A DNA stretch of 64,000 bases from Rhizobium laguerreae (GCF_002008165.1 NZ_MRDM01000031.1:1-64000), one strand, 5' to 3'. Shown: positions 37,079 through 46,225, counted from the stretch's first letter. Notes: generated by a model not told the origin, from the letters alone. Made by a program: numbers and translations.

Positions 37079-37316
37079 TGCCGAAACTGTCAAGTTCGGC
37101 AGCTTCACGACGGCCTGCAGCTTTGCGGATGTCGATCATCGGAAGATTGCGGAAGCTTGCGGTTGCCCTGCAGTCCGCATCTCAAATCCCGCCGATCTTC
37201 CTCGATACCTTGAGCGCGGTCTCTCCGGAGAAAGTCCCCTTCTGATTGAGGTCATGACAGAGGCGGGCGCCCATCCACCGCTGTCGCTGTTTGCTGAAAT
37301 GGATCACGCGGCATGA
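37063..37316 (+). pseudogene. 3' fragment of thiamine-diphosphate enzyme gene
   Basis: In a different frame from the pdxA2 piece, the sequence encodes GFQRDAETVKFGSFTTACSF, KIAEACGCPAVRISNPADLP and a C terminus ending AHPPLSLFAEMDHAA. This is the C-terminal domain of an acetolactate-synthase-like ThDP enzyme; the rest is gone. Its stop overlaps the dehydrogenase start (ATGA at 37313-37316), as expected for a former operon. Confidence 0.75.
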
Positions 37317-38089
37317 GCGCTGACCGCGGCCCGCATGTAGCGGTTATCAGCGGTGGCACCACTGGGATCGGTCTTGCCACCGCATTTCGTCTGCTCAAGG
37401 CCGGTCATCGGGTTGCCGTCTTCAGCCATGGCGAGGCAAGCGTCATGGCCGCAGGCGCCGCGCTTGCTGAGGCTTTCGGACCAGAGCGCTCGCTTGCGAG
37501 AAGGGTTGATCTCCGCGAACCGTCGGCAATCAGTTCCTTTTTTGGCGAAGTCGCCCGTGACCTGGGCGCACCTGGGATTCTCGTCTGCAACGCCGGGATC
37601 TCGCCGAAAGGTCCAGACGGTCCTCTTAACGTCTCTGACCTTACTCTTGAGGAGTGGAATGACGTGCTGGCCGTCAACGTGACCGGGACGATGTTGTGTT
37701 GCCGCGCTGTTCTGCCTGGCATGAAGAAAAGCGGTTCTGGACGAATAATATTGGTTGGATCTCTTGCCGGTCGGACAAGACCACGGATCGCCGGCGCGAG
37801 CTATGCGGCGTCCAAAGCCGCACTGTCGGGATTGTCTCGCGTGCTGGTCTCTCAATATGGTCCCTATGGCATAACATCGAATGTTGTCGCGCCAGGCCGC
37901 ATCCTCACGCCACTGACCGGCTCTCCCGAAAGCAAGATCAACGTCGACGCGCTCGCTCGTATTCCGGCCGGTCGCCTCGGTATGCCGACGGATGTCGCCG
38001 CCGTGATCGCTTTCCTAGTGTCGGAGGATGCCGGGTTCGTCAATGGAGCCATTATAGATGTCAACGGTGGCGAGTTCGCGCCGAGCTGA
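37313..38089 (+). CDS. short-chain dehydrogenase/reductase (FabG-like)
   Basis: 258 residues. AVISGGTTGIGLATAF near residue 10 binds NAD(P), LVCNAGISPKGPDGP follows near residue 92, SYAASKAALSG near residue 162 holds the catalytic Tyr/Lys, and IIDVNGGEFAPS closes the protein. Apparently intact survivor of an operon whose pdxA2 and thiamine-diphosphate enzyme genes are reduced to fragments. Substrate unknown. Confidence 0.85.
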   Translation: MSADRGPHVAVISGGTTGIGLATAFRLLKAGHRVAVFSHGEASVMAAGAALAEAFGPERSLARRVDLREPSAISSFFGEVARDLGAPGILVCNAGISPKGPDGPLNVSDLTLEEWNDVLAVNVTGTMLCCRAVLPGMKKSGSGRIILVGSLAGRTRPRIAGASYAASKAALSGLSRVLVSQYGPYGITSNVVAPGRILTPLTGSPESKINVDALARIPAGRLGMPTDVAAVIAFLVSEDAGFVNGAIIDVNGGEFAPS

Positions 38090-38123
38090 GCTCGGTTCAC
38101 AGGCGAGGAAAAAGGCAATCGAC

Positions 38124-38795
38124 ATGGCTCCCGTCATTCTGGTTTGCTCGCAGAACGCCGAGCTCTATCTGCTCCTCGCGCACATACTGCATGGCGAGGG
38201 TTTCAAGGCTCGTCTTGCCGCAAGTGACGCCGATGTGGCGGACGCTTGCACGTCAGCAGAGCTTTCCGCGGTCGTCTTAGATTGTGCGGGGTGGCCGAGT
38301 GATGTTGCGCCCCTTTGTGCTCTCTTGAAAGATTCACGGCTTCCAGTGGCGGCACTTATCGGCGACGGCACACGTGCCCAGCACCTGCAATTGATCAAGG
38401 CCGGCTCCGACGAAGGCATCGCACGTCCTTTGTCGCCTTCAAAACTCCTCGCCTTTCTCCACGGCACAGGCCCGCAGTCTGAGGCTTCGACTCTGCGCAA
38501 CTTTGCTGGTGCCGCCGAGATTGTCTTCGGCCCGCACGCCGTCGTGGTTTCAGGCAAGAGAATAGCGCTTGCGCCTATGGAGATGAGAATCCTCAGGTTT
38601 CTATTAGAAAGGCAGGGGCAGATCAGTACCCGCGAGCAACTCATTGAGGCCGTTTGGCGCGATCCACACGCTGTAGAAAGTCGGACGGTTGACGTGCATA
38701 TCGGCCGGCTGCGAAAAGCGTTTGCAGGACTGCGTAATCTGGGGATTCGTACCGTGTACGGCGCAGGTTACGCTCTCGAATACCATTATCATTGA
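38124..38795 (+). CDS. OmpR/PhoB-type response regulator, degenerate receiver
   Basis: 223 residues from ATG 38124. The C-terminal winged helix is clear: MEMRILRFLLERQGQISTRE, LIEAVWRDPHAVESRTVDVH and IGRLRKAF with GIRTVYGAGYALE. The N-terminal domain resembles a receiver (ILVCSQNAELYLLLAHILHG) with an aspartate in AVVLDCAGWP, but the acidic cluster near the N terminus and the conserved lysine region are not obvious, so phosphorylation is uncertain. No histidine kinase gene is adjacent. A hairpin at 38841-38856 follows. Confidence 0.82.
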   Translation: MAPVILVCSQNAELYLLLAHILHGEGFKARLAASDADVADACTSAELSAVVLDCAGWPSDVAPLCALLKDSRLPVAALIGDGTRAQHLQLIKAGSDEGIARPLSPSKLLAFLHGTGPQSEASTLRNFAGAAEIVFGPHAVVVSGKRIALAPMEMRILRFLLERQGQISTREQLIEAVWRDPHAVESRTVDVHIGRLRKAFAGLRNLGIRTVYGAGYALEYHYH

Positions 38796-38840
38796 TATCC
38801 GCATATCCTAGCCTCTAACGGGTTCACGGCGACGTAGGCG

Positions 38841-38856
38841 CCCGGATCTCTCCGGG
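38841..38856 (+). terminator. hairpin after response regulator gene
   Basis: CCCGGA-TCTC-TCCGGG forms a six-base stem with a four-base loop 45 bases after the stop. No T-run is present. Confidence 0.4.
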
Positions 38857-39356
38857 GCTAAACAGGCGCGCTCCTAAAAGGGTCAGCGATAAAGGAAGTG
38901 CCGCCGGTGGCGTCCACATGGATGATCGGCACCAATCTCCATACTTGGCAGGTTGTCGTGCAGGAAAAAAGCCCGGCCGCGCATAAGGCCACGACGCTTG
39001 AGAAAGTGGGTGCTCTGACGTGTGGTTCACGTTACCGCCTCGGGGTTGCAAACCCAAGAAAGTTACGAAACAGACGTCGGCTTAGCAGTGTTCGGAGATG
39101 ATTGAATTGAAGGCCTGCGAATTCATCTGTTGGATCGAAATGCAGCTCGATAGCTCCGGTCTTCAAATCATGCCTGGGATTAGGTTAGATCAGCCTCTGT
39201 AAACGTCCGAACCGTAATTGCCATGATGCGCTTTCGCGGAAGCCAGGATATCAGCAAAGAGTTGCACCGACCTTGGAAAGCTTCGAAACCTGCCGGTGAA
39301 CAGCACCGCTATCAATTTCCCTTACCCGATCCTCCCAACCATCAGAAAACTTTCTC
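38857..39356. other. intergenic, no gene recognised
   Basis: About 500 bases with no convincing frame on either strand. It may contain decayed sequence and the promoter of the esterase gene. I see no inverted repeats typical of insertion-sequence ends. Confidence 0.4.
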
Positions 39357-40226
39357 ATGACCAATCCTATCAGCGTCTATTCGATGCCCGGAACTTGTTT
39401 TTTTGATCTGGCTCCTGCTGCGGGCGGCGAGCCCTATCGCATATTCCTTTCCATTCCGGCGGAGAGACCGCCGGCGAAAGGATGGCCGCTTCTCGTCATG
39501 ACCGACGGCAACGCCACTTTCCCCTTCGCGGTCGCCAGCTTGGTCACGCAGGCACCTTACCCCACCGGAACGAATGTCGCTTGGGGGGTGATCGCCGCGA
39601 TCGGCTACCCCTCCGACGAGCCCTATGATCCGCTCCGCCGGTCTTGGGACCTGGGGCCTCCGCCGGTCAAATCCTATCCGCCGTTCGTTGAGGGCGGTCC
39701 GCCGGTTGTCATCGGAGGGACCGGCAAACTGCTGGATTTCATCGAGAACGAGCTTATCCCGCGGATTGCGGAGATGGTGATCTTGGATCCGATGCGCCGA
39801 TCGCTTTTCGGACATTCCTTCGGCGGCCTCTTTACTCTCTATGCCCTGTTCGAGCGCCCCGGTCTGTTTGCCAATTGGATTGCGGCCAGCCCAACCATCT
39901 ATTGGGAGAACAGCGAAATCCTCAAGAACGAGGCGCAACGGCAAGACGCGCCGGGGAATGCACCCTTCCTGCATTTGTCCGCTGGGGAATACGAAGGCGA
40001 TGAGCTGGCACCCTTCCAGTACCGGAACGAGGATGCCACTGCACGCCTGGAGAAGAGGAAGACGGAACGGACCGTCCTCCTGGCGCGGGAGATGGCGGAG
40101 CGATTAAACGGCACTGCCGATGGATTGCGTACCGGATTCGAGCTTTATGCCGGTGAGACCCACATGTCCGTTCTTGCGGCGGCCGTGAATCGTGCGGTTG
40201 CCATCGCATTCGCCGTCCAGAGTTGA
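39357..40226 (+). CDS. siderophore esterase-like alpha/beta hydrolase (IroE/Fes type)
   Basis: 289 residues. The nucleophile elbow is SLFGHSFGGLFTLYALFE near residue 145, with Ser in GHSFGG; YAGETHMSVLAAAVNRAV near residue 264 holds the catalytic histidine. The general plan matches the IroE-type esterases that hydrolyse ferric siderophores to release iron. No signal peptide is seen, so it probably acts in the cytoplasm. It is convergent with the fhu operon, which supports a role in iron release after uptake. Confidence 0.82.
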   Translation: MTNPISVYSMPGTCFFDLAPAAGGEPYRIFLSIPAERPPAKGWPLLVMTDGNATFPFAVASLVTQAPYPTGTNVAWGVIAAIGYPSDEPYDPLRRSWDLGPPPVKSYPPFVEGGPPVVIGGTGKLLDFIENELIPRIAEMVILDPMRRSLFGHSFGGLFTLYALFERPGLFANWIAASPTIYWENSEILKNEAQRQDAPGNAPFLHLSAGEYEGDELAPFQYRNEDATARLEKRKTERTVLLAREMAERLNGTADGLRTGFELYAGETHMSVLAAAVNRAVAIAFAVQS

Positions 40227-40367
40227 CCGACATGTGACGCTCTCCGACGTTAATCGTCCGGCCGGCCGTTCTCCCCACCCGTATGGCCCACCTCGGAGCA
40301 AGAGGCAGGGCCAGCGAATGAGGCAAGGCCATAGTGAGATCGTTGATGGTGTTGCGTGGGCAACCCC

Positions 40368-42338
40368 TCAGCTGGCACTGCGCTTCCGCATCATCAGCAT
40401 CAAGAACGGCGCTCCGATGAGCGCGGAAACGAGACCGGCCGGGATCTGATAGGGCGATACGATCGTGCGGCCGACGAAATCAGCCGCGACCATCAGCCCC
40501 CCTCCGATCAGCGCGGCGCCGACCATTTGCGGCAGCGCGCGCGCCAATCCCGCCTCCCGCGCAAGGTGAGGTCCCATAAGGCCGATGAATGACAACGGGC
40601 CAACCGTGAGCGTCGCGGCAGCCGTCAACAATCCTGCGAGGCCAAAAAGCGCAAATCGCGATTTCGCCAATGGAATACCGACCGCCGCCGAAGGCGACGG
40701 CCCAAGCGGAAGGATGTCAAGCCAGCGGCGAGCGGCGAGCGAGACAGCGATCAGCACGGCGCCGAGCGCCGCCTCCATTGCGGCGGTCGACCCCTCGATA
40801 AGATAGGTGGACCCGCTCATCCACCGCATCAGCAGAACTGCTCTCGGATCTCCCGTCGAGCTCAACACGCCGACGACGGCATCGACCATCGCGCTTAAGG
40901 CAATGCCCGCCAGCAGGACTCGTTCAGGCGCGAAGGCCGATCGCCGGGAGCTGGCGAAGATCATAGCAAGCACACTGATCGCACCGGCCACGGCAAATGC
41001 AAATTGACCTGAAAATCCTGGAGCGACGGCAAAGAGGGCAATCGCAACGCCGAAGGTCGCGCCGGCACTGATTCCCAGAACTTCGGGACTTGCCATTTCG
41101 TTTCCGGTCAGCCGCTGAAGGATCGAGCCCGCGACCGCAAGCATCGCGCCCGATACCAGGGCGGCGAGGATTTTAGGTATTCTGATCGCAAGGACATCGA
41201 CCGAAAATTCGCCGGAAGCGAGAGCCCAGCCGCCATTGACGTCGCGTCCGAGAAAAGCGCTGACCATCAACAGGACGAGCAGGCCGGCGGCCGCGATGAT
41301 GACCGGTCGGGTTCCATCCCATCGACGTGGCCGTCTGAACGCCGGCGATTGCTGTAGTCTATGACGGATCTTCAGCCGCGGCAGGAGCGCGAGAAGCAGC
41401 GGCGAACCGAAGATGGCTGTCACTGCCCCCGTCGGCAAGAAATCACCAAGTCCGCCGGCGACGAGTTGCAGGATGGAGTCGGCGAAGAACAGCAGTCCGG
41501 CGCCGATCAGCGGAGACCAGAGGATGAGCTGCGCGGGACGCCGTGCTCCGGACAATCGCGCAATCGTCGGCGCGACCAGTCCAATGAAACCAATGACCCC
41601 AACGGCGCTCGTGACAAATGCAGCAAGCGCGACGGCGAGGGCGACTACAACGAAACGCAGGCGGACCAATCTGACGCCGAGTGCCGTGGAGCTGCTTTCG
41701 CCAAGATCGAGCAGCGAAAGCGGTCTCATCACGAAAGCGCTGCCGATGGCGATGACAGCCAACTTCCAAAGAAGCGACAGGGGAATGACCCAGCTTTGCT
41801 GTGCCAGCGAGCCGGCGCCCCAGATGAACAGGCTCGAGAGGTAGCGCTGGTTCAAATAGGTCAGGATGGCAGCGAGGCCGCCGCACCAAAGACTGAGAAC
41901 CAGCCCCGACAGAACAAGCGAATAAGGCGAAAAACCGCGGCGCGCGCCCAGGCTGACGACGATCGCAGCAGCGGTCGCGCTGCCGATCAGAGCGACAAGA
42001 TCGCGGCCGGCGCCAAGCAAGTCGGGGAGAAACAGCGATGTTACCACCAGCGCCAGGTTTGCTCCGGCCGACACGCCAAGAGTGGTAGGATCGGCGAGCG
42101 GGTTTCGCAAAACCTGCTGAAACAGCGCCCCGGACAAGGCAAGCGCGGCTCCGGCAATCAGCGCCGTCGCAAGACGGGGAAGCGTCGAATAGGTGAACAC
42201 CATTCGCGTGACATCGTAATCCGGTCGAGCGATTTCTGACAGCGCAGGAGCGGCAAGAAACCACGATGCCACGCCTCCACCGCACATCAGGAGGAGGAAG
42301 ACAATTGCTGGCCCGATATTGTCGCGGCGGGAAACCAT
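40368..42338 (-). CDS. fhuB: iron-hydroxamate ABC permease, fused (FhuB-like)
   Basis: 656 residues, a tandem fusion of two FecCD-type permease halves as in E. coli FhuB. Each half has the family signature: LADPTTLGVSAGANLALVV near residue 85 and MASPEVLGISAGATFGVAIA near residue 420, and helix-rich sequence throughout. It forms the inner-membrane channel for ferric hydroxamates. ATG 42338 overlaps the fhuD-like stop by three bases. Confidence 0.92.
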   Translation of the reverse strand: MVSRRDNIGPAIVFLLLMCGGGVASWFLAAPALSEIARPDYDVTRMVFTYSTLPRLATALIAGAALALSGALFQQVLRNPLADPTTLGVSAGANLALVVTSLFLPDLLGAGRDLVALIGSATAAAIVVSLGARRGFSPYSLVLSGLVLSLWCGGLAAILTYLNQRYLSSLFIWGAGSLAQQSWVIPLSLLWKLAVIAIGSAFVMRPLSLLDLGESSSTALGVRLVRLRFVVVALAVALAAFVTSAVGVIGFIGLVAPTIARLSGARRPAQLILWSPLIGAGLLFFADSILQLVAGGLGDFLPTGAVTAIFGSPLLLALLPRLKIRHRLQQSPAFRRPRRWDGTRPVIIAAAGLLVLLMVSAFLGRDVNGGWALASGEFSVDVLAIRIPKILAALVSGAMLAVAGSILQRLTGNEMASPEVLGISAGATFGVAIALFAVAPGFSGQFAFAVAGAISVLAMIFASSRRSAFAPERVLLAGIALSAMVDAVVGVLSSTGDPRAVLLMRWMSGSTYLIEGSTAAMEAALGAVLIAVSLAARRWLDILPLGPSPSAAVGIPLAKSRFALFGLAGLLTAAATLTVGPLSFIGLMGPHLAREAGLARALPQMVGAALIGGGLMVAADFVGRTIVSPYQIPAGLVSALIGAPFLMLMMRKRSAS

Positions 42339-43240
42339 CAAGCTTCCTTTTCCAGAAGATCTGTCAAGAGGCCTGCGAAACGCATGGCCTCGTTCACCAT
42401 CCCGAACATCAGGGCTGGCGGCAGAATCGACAGATGGCCTGGACGCGCAAACGCAAGCCTGTTCCACAGCGGGCTCTGACCGAGTTTCGGAAGAACGTCT
42501 GGAGGAATCGGGTCAAAGGCGATCAGACGCGCGTCCGGATCGGTGACCTTGGAGAGATCTTCAATCCCGATCGTTTCAAAGCCCCAATAATTCGACTCTC
42601 TGGTCCAGGCATTCCGGACACCGATGCGCTCGAGCACATTGTGGAACAGTCCAGGACTCGAGTAGATGCGGGCATGGCGGGCATCCATGAAATTCACCAG
42701 GGCGACTGGCGGCAGGTTCTTGCCCACCAGGCGACTGCGGCATTGCGCAAAGAAGACCTCGGCTCGCGCCAGGAACTGCTCTGCTTCATTCTCACGGCCA
42801 AGCTCAACGGCCAATTTACGCGTCGCCCCGATGGCCGCGGTAAGAATAGGTCCGATGCCCGGCGTAAAGATTTCCAGCCGAACGACTTTCGCCACCGACT
42901 GAAGCTTGGGCAACAGCTCATCCAGGTAGGGTGTGGTTAAGATAATGTCGGGCTTCAGCGTGACGAGAATTTCAAAATTGACCTCGAACGAACTGCCGAT
43001 ATCGACGACGGATTTTGGCATCGGCGGCTCGACAACCCATCTGTCCCAATCGGCGAGGTCTGAAATCCCGACCGGAGGCAATCCGAGGGATAAAAGAGTG
43101 GACGCAAGACCGTAGTCGAGGCTGACGATCCTTGGGCCCATCGACTGTGCAAACAGCGGAGCGGGAATGAGCGAGGCCCCGGCAAATTGCAAAAAGAACC
43201 GCCGCGAAACCCCCATTGAACGGCCGGCCTCAGCAAACAT
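42338..43240 (-). CDS. fhuD: iron-hydroxamate binding protein (FhuD-like)
   Basis: 300 residues. The N terminus MGVSRRFFLQFAGASLIPAP carries a twin-arginine motif, so export by Tat is likely. PRIVSLDYGLASTLLSLGLP and EILVTLKPDIILTTPYLDEL are the class III binding-protein pattern, with a long rigid helix between lobes. Delivers ferric hydroxamate to the FhuB-like permease. ATG 43240 overlaps the fhuC-like gene by eleven bases; ATG 43216 (directly before the Tat motif) is an equally good start. Confidence 0.88.
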   Translation of the reverse strand: MFAEAGRSMGVSRRFFLQFAGASLIPAPLFAQSMGPRIVSLDYGLASTLLSLGLPPVGISDLADWDRWVVEPPMPKSVVDIGSSFEVNFEILVTLKPDIILTTPYLDELLPKLQSVAKVVRLEIFTPGIGPILTAAIGATRKLAVELGRENEAEQFLARAEVFFAQCRSRLVGKNLPPVALVNFMDARHARIYSSPGLFHNVLERIGVRNAWTRESNYWGFETIGIEDLSKVTDPDARLIAFDPIPPDVLPKLGQSPLWNRLAFARPGHLSILPPALMFGMVNEAMRFAGLLTDLLEKEA

Positions 43241-44024
43241 AGGCCAGCGGATAGGGCAGGTTGGGCGCGGAGATCACATCCATGTCGATCCCATAGATCT
43301 CCTGTAGCGTGTTCGGCGCGAGGATCGCGTTCGGTGTTCCGCTGGCAACCACGCGACCGCATTTCAACGCATGGATCCGATCGCAGAAGCGAGCGGCCAT
43401 GTTGATGTCGTGGAGAACGATGACGACACTCCTTCCACTTTCATGCGCCAAGCGTCGCACAAGTGAGAGCACCTCGACCTGATGAGCAACGTCGAGTGCC
43501 GCAGTCGGTTCGTCGAGCAACAGGCAGCGAGCATCCTGAGCGATCAGCATCGCAATCCAGGCACGTTGCCGCTCGCCGCCCGATAGCGTTCCCATGATAC
43601 GGTCGGCGAACGTCTCGATATGCGTGGCTCGAAGGGCGTCCTCGACTTTCTCTTCATCGTTTTGGGTGAACCGGCCGAGCGCTCCGTGCCACGGATAACG
43701 ACCGCATCCTACAAGCTCGCGGACCGTCATTTCCGATCCGGTCGTGACGTCCTGGGGCAGATATGCGACCGAACGCGCAAAGGCGCGTTCGCTATACATC
43801 CTCAGATCCTGGTTTCCGTAAGAGATCGATCCAGTGCTCGGCACAAGCTGGCGAGCCAGCATTTTGAGAAGACTGGATTTGCCGGAGCCGTTGTGGCCGA
43901 CCAGCGCGATAACTTCTCCTGCCGGAAATTTAAGACTGACGTCGCAGAGAATTTCGTTCCGCTCTATCAAAAGACCTATATTTTCGGCGACAAAAGTTTC
44001 AGCCGTTCGAGGCGGATCTTGCAT
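43230..44024 (-). CDS. fhuC: iron-hydroxamate ABC ATPase (FhuC-like)
   Basis: 264 residues from ATG 44024. Walker A LVGHNGSGKSS near residue 46, signature LSGGERQRAWIAML near residue 148, Walker B CLLLDEPTAALDVAHQVEV near residue 167 and VIVLHDINMAARFCDRI after it. First gene of the fhuCDB-type operon. GTG 44039, with AAGGATG just before it, is an alternative start. The upstream 44025-44300 stretch is the likely iron-regulated promoter, but I could not identify a convincing RirA, Irr or Fur site. Confidence 0.88.
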   Translation of the reverse strand: MQDPPRTAETFVAENIGLLIERNEILCDVSLKFPAGEVIALVGHNGSGKSSLLKMLARQLVPSTGSISYGNQDLRMYSERAFARSVAYLPQDVTTGSEMTVRELVGCGRYPWHGALGRFTQNDEEKVEDALRATHIETFADRIMGTLSGGERQRAWIAMLIAQDARCLLLDEPTAALDVAHQVEVLSLVRRLAHESGRSVVIVLHDINMAARFCDRIHALKCGRVVASGTPNAILAPNTLQEIYGIDMDVISAPNLPYPLAYVC

Positions 44025-44090
44025 CGGGAGTATAGCCACGTGACATCCTTTAACCGGGTGATAGGTCGGTACTAAAGATGAGAGCAGCAA

Positions 44091-44520
44091 TCAACTATTT
44101 TCGTTAGCCCTCCGCCTAGGTCCTCGTCATCTCGTGCGGCGACTCCGGCTTTAGGCCAGCAGCGCGGCTTCGGTGCCTCCTGCGTTATAGCGGCTGAGGG
44201 AACGAAGAAAGCCTTGAATCCTCCCATGCGTGTATCGTTCTGAAGAAATTTTTGAGATTATCGTTATTAGCAGTCTTTTGCTGGATTTCTTGCGATGAGC
44301 TCGTCGGAGGTTAAGCAATCACAGATTGTGTAAAATGGCATAAGCTGAATTATGGAACTTCTCTATTCGGCGTGTTGAAGTCAAGCGCTGTCGAGCTTCC
44401 ATTTACACCGCATCTGATGTCATTCACGGCCTTGCTTCTCTTCGGGATCGGGTCTTGCCCCTCCCATGAACTCATTCGAACTTGAGACACACCAAATCTC
44501 ACAGCTCCATCCGAGGTGCG
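44091..44520. other. intergenic: fhu promoter region and ParDE 3' flank
   Basis: About 430 bases, AT-rich at 44236-44360, between the fhu operon 5' end and the parE stop. On the minus strand 44255-44275 contains ATAACGATAATC, reminiscent of metal-regulator half sites, but it is not a clear box. No gene seen. Confidence 0.35.
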
Positions 44521-44814
44521 CTAAATTGAATCACTTGCCCAATCTTCATGCGCGTGGCGAATTCGTATTACAAAAATTGTCTCATCATTTTCGATCCGAT
44601 AGACGATTAGATGCGCTTTGAAGGGATGAATTCTAACGGGCGGATCAATCTCATCCCGTTTGCGCGCGATGCGTGGATTGACAGCTATCAGATCAAATAA
44701 TGCGAAAAGTTCATCGTGGTATCGCTTTGCTTGGTCTGCCCCGAACATACGGACACCTTGCTCGGCGATCGCAATAATGTCCTCTTCCGCTTCGGCAGAA
44801 AGCTTAAAACTCAT
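44521..44814 (-). CDS. parE: ParE-type toxin
   Basis: 97 residues. FKLSAEAEEDIIAIAEQGVR at the N terminus and the core YHDELFALFDLIAVNPRIAR with HLIVYRIENDETIFVIRIRH are the RelE/ParE fold. ParE toxins poison gyrase. The start overlaps the antitoxin stop by four bases. Confidence 0.9.
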   Translation of the reverse strand: MSFKLSAEAEEDIIAIAEQGVRMFGADQAKRYHDELFALFDLIAVNPRIARKRDEIDPPVRIHPFKAHLIVYRIENDETIFVIRIRHAHEDWASDSI

Positions 44815-45053
44815 GACTTGCTGGCACGAGCCATCGCCTCAGCAAAGAGTTCATCCTTTGATCGGACGCCGACACCGCTTTGGAGCCCGGCCTCGACGAA
44901 GCTTTGCATGGCGGCGATCTTGTCGTTTCGCGTTTGGTCGCGTCGGATCAGGTCGCGCACGTAGTCGCTAGCATTCGAATATCGCCCGGTCTTGGCCTGG
45001 GCCTCCACCCAATCCTTCATCGGGCCCGGAAGAGATACGTTCATCGTGGCCAT
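44811..45053 (-). CDS. parD: ParD-type antitoxin
   Basis: 80 residues. MNVSLPGPMKDWVEAQAKTG followed by GRYSNASDYVRDLIRRDQ is the ribbon-helix-helix domain of ParD; the C-terminal FVEAGLQSGVGVRSKDELF binds the toxin. GGAGG six bases before ATG 45053. It should neutralise the ParE toxin and repress the operon. Confidence 0.92.
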   Translation of the reverse strand: MATMNVSLPGPMKDWVEAQAKTGRYSNASDYVRDLIRRDQTRNDKIAAMQSFVEAGLQSGVGVRSKDELFAEAMARASKS

Positions 45054-45218
45054 TGATAACCTCCATTTGAAGGCAATATAACCGAATTTGGCAAAGTTTG
45101 TCAAAGACACGAACGCCTTGATGAGATGCGGACCTGACGACTGCATCACCACTTTTGCGGCCTTCCTGGAGGTGAAGGGCCCTCCCAGGCCCTTCGGATC
45201 AGTTTGAAGATCGGCCGT

Positions 45219-46121
45219 TCAGCCCCACTTCATTTCTCCCTTGGCAACTTTGGAGCCTATGTCGAGCGCAACACCCATGCCAAGACCGGGGAAGCGGGCT
45301 TCCATGGCGGCCTTCAGCGCGGCGGAATCGGCTGCCTTGGCGAGTTCTTCCTCGAAAGCGAGCAGATAACTGTTCGTGTGTTCGACGGCAGACAGATCGG
45401 TTGCCGCTTCCGGCGTCATGTGGCCGGGAACGACAATCGTCGGCTTGCGGGCGCTGATCTTGTCAAGGGTGGCCACCCAAGCGGCACGCTGCTCCGATGC
45501 CTGGGTGTCGGCCGTCCACACATGAACGCCCGAGAAGATCATGACGCCCCCGAAAACAGCATTCAGCGACGGCACGAACAGGTACCGGCGATTGCTTAAC
45601 CCTGCCTCGGCCGCGACAATCTCGACGGTTTCGCTATCAACTGTGAGGCTTGGAGCGTCGAAGGCTTCCGGCATGACGATGTCTGCAAGGGTCTGCGGGC
45701 CGTTCTCCTTGAGCTGCGGCCCCCAAACGGCAAGCTTTTTCTCGACGTTGCCCTTGATCGCTGCAATCGTGTCGGAGGCGGCCAGTACTTTTGCGCCGGG
45801 AAAGGCTTCGAGGACCGGCTTGAGGCTGAAGTAATAGTCCGGATCGGACTGGCTGACATAAATCGCGGTCAGCGTCTTGCCCGTGGCCTTGATGGCTTCC
45901 GCCAGCGTACGACCGTCGGGATAGCTGAACCCGCCGTCGATCAGCAACGCTTCGCTGGGGCCGGTCAGCAGCACCGGAGCACGAAAGAAGCCATTCTGAC
46001 CGGCGGGGAAGTGCTTCCAGGCCAGCTTTGACCCGGCTGCGTTGCCGAGACCGGCAGGCGCAAAAACGGCAACGGCGCCGGCTGCGAGGGTGGTTTTCAT
46101 GACTTCTCTCCTTGAATACAT
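45219..46121 (-). CDS. MBL-fold protein with degenerate metal site, Tat-exported
   Basis: 300 residues. The N terminus MYSRREVMKTTLAAGAVAVF is a clear twin-arginine signal (SRREVMK). The fold is metallo-beta-lactamase-like, but where active enzymes have HxHxDH this protein reads YVSQSDPDYYFSL, so at least two zinc histidines are replaced; a later histidine in IVVPGHMTPEA remains. A different metal or a binding role is possible. ATG 46121 is preferred because it keeps the Tat motif and has GGAG upstream; 46100 is an alternative. Lies downstream of the DsbA-type gene. Confidence 0.8.
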   Translation of the reverse strand: MYSRREVMKTTLAAGAVAVFAPAGLGNAAGSKLAWKHFPAGQNGFFRAPVLLTGPSEALLIDGGFSYPDGRTLAEAIKATGKTLTAIYVSQSDPDYYFSLKPVLEAFPGAKVLAASDTIAAIKGNVEKKLAVWGPQLKENGPQTLADIVMPEAFDAPSLTVDSETVEIVAAEAGLSNRRYLFVPSLNAVFGGVMIFSGVHVWTADTQASEQRAAWVATLDKISARKPTIVVPGHMTPEAATDLSAVEHTNSYLLAFEEELAKAADSAALKAAMEARFPGLGMGVALDIGSKVAKGEMKWG

Positions 46122-46225
46122 GGTTGTCTCCGATGATCGTCAGTTTCGATTTTCTGCTGCCCTGAGTGTTGCCCCCCGGCAGGCTTTGTCGGTAGTTCAT
46201 GGAACGGTCTGCTGAAAATGAACGA

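Noticed and set aside
38857..39356. Possible insertion-sequence remnant
   Set aside because: No terminal inverted repeats, target duplications or transposase motifs visible; no transposase was recognised anywhere in the window.
44236..44300. Possible Fur, Irr or RirA box before the fhu operon
   Set aside because: Only partial half-site likeness (ATAACGATAATC, TTCTGAAGAA); neither matches a full consensus.
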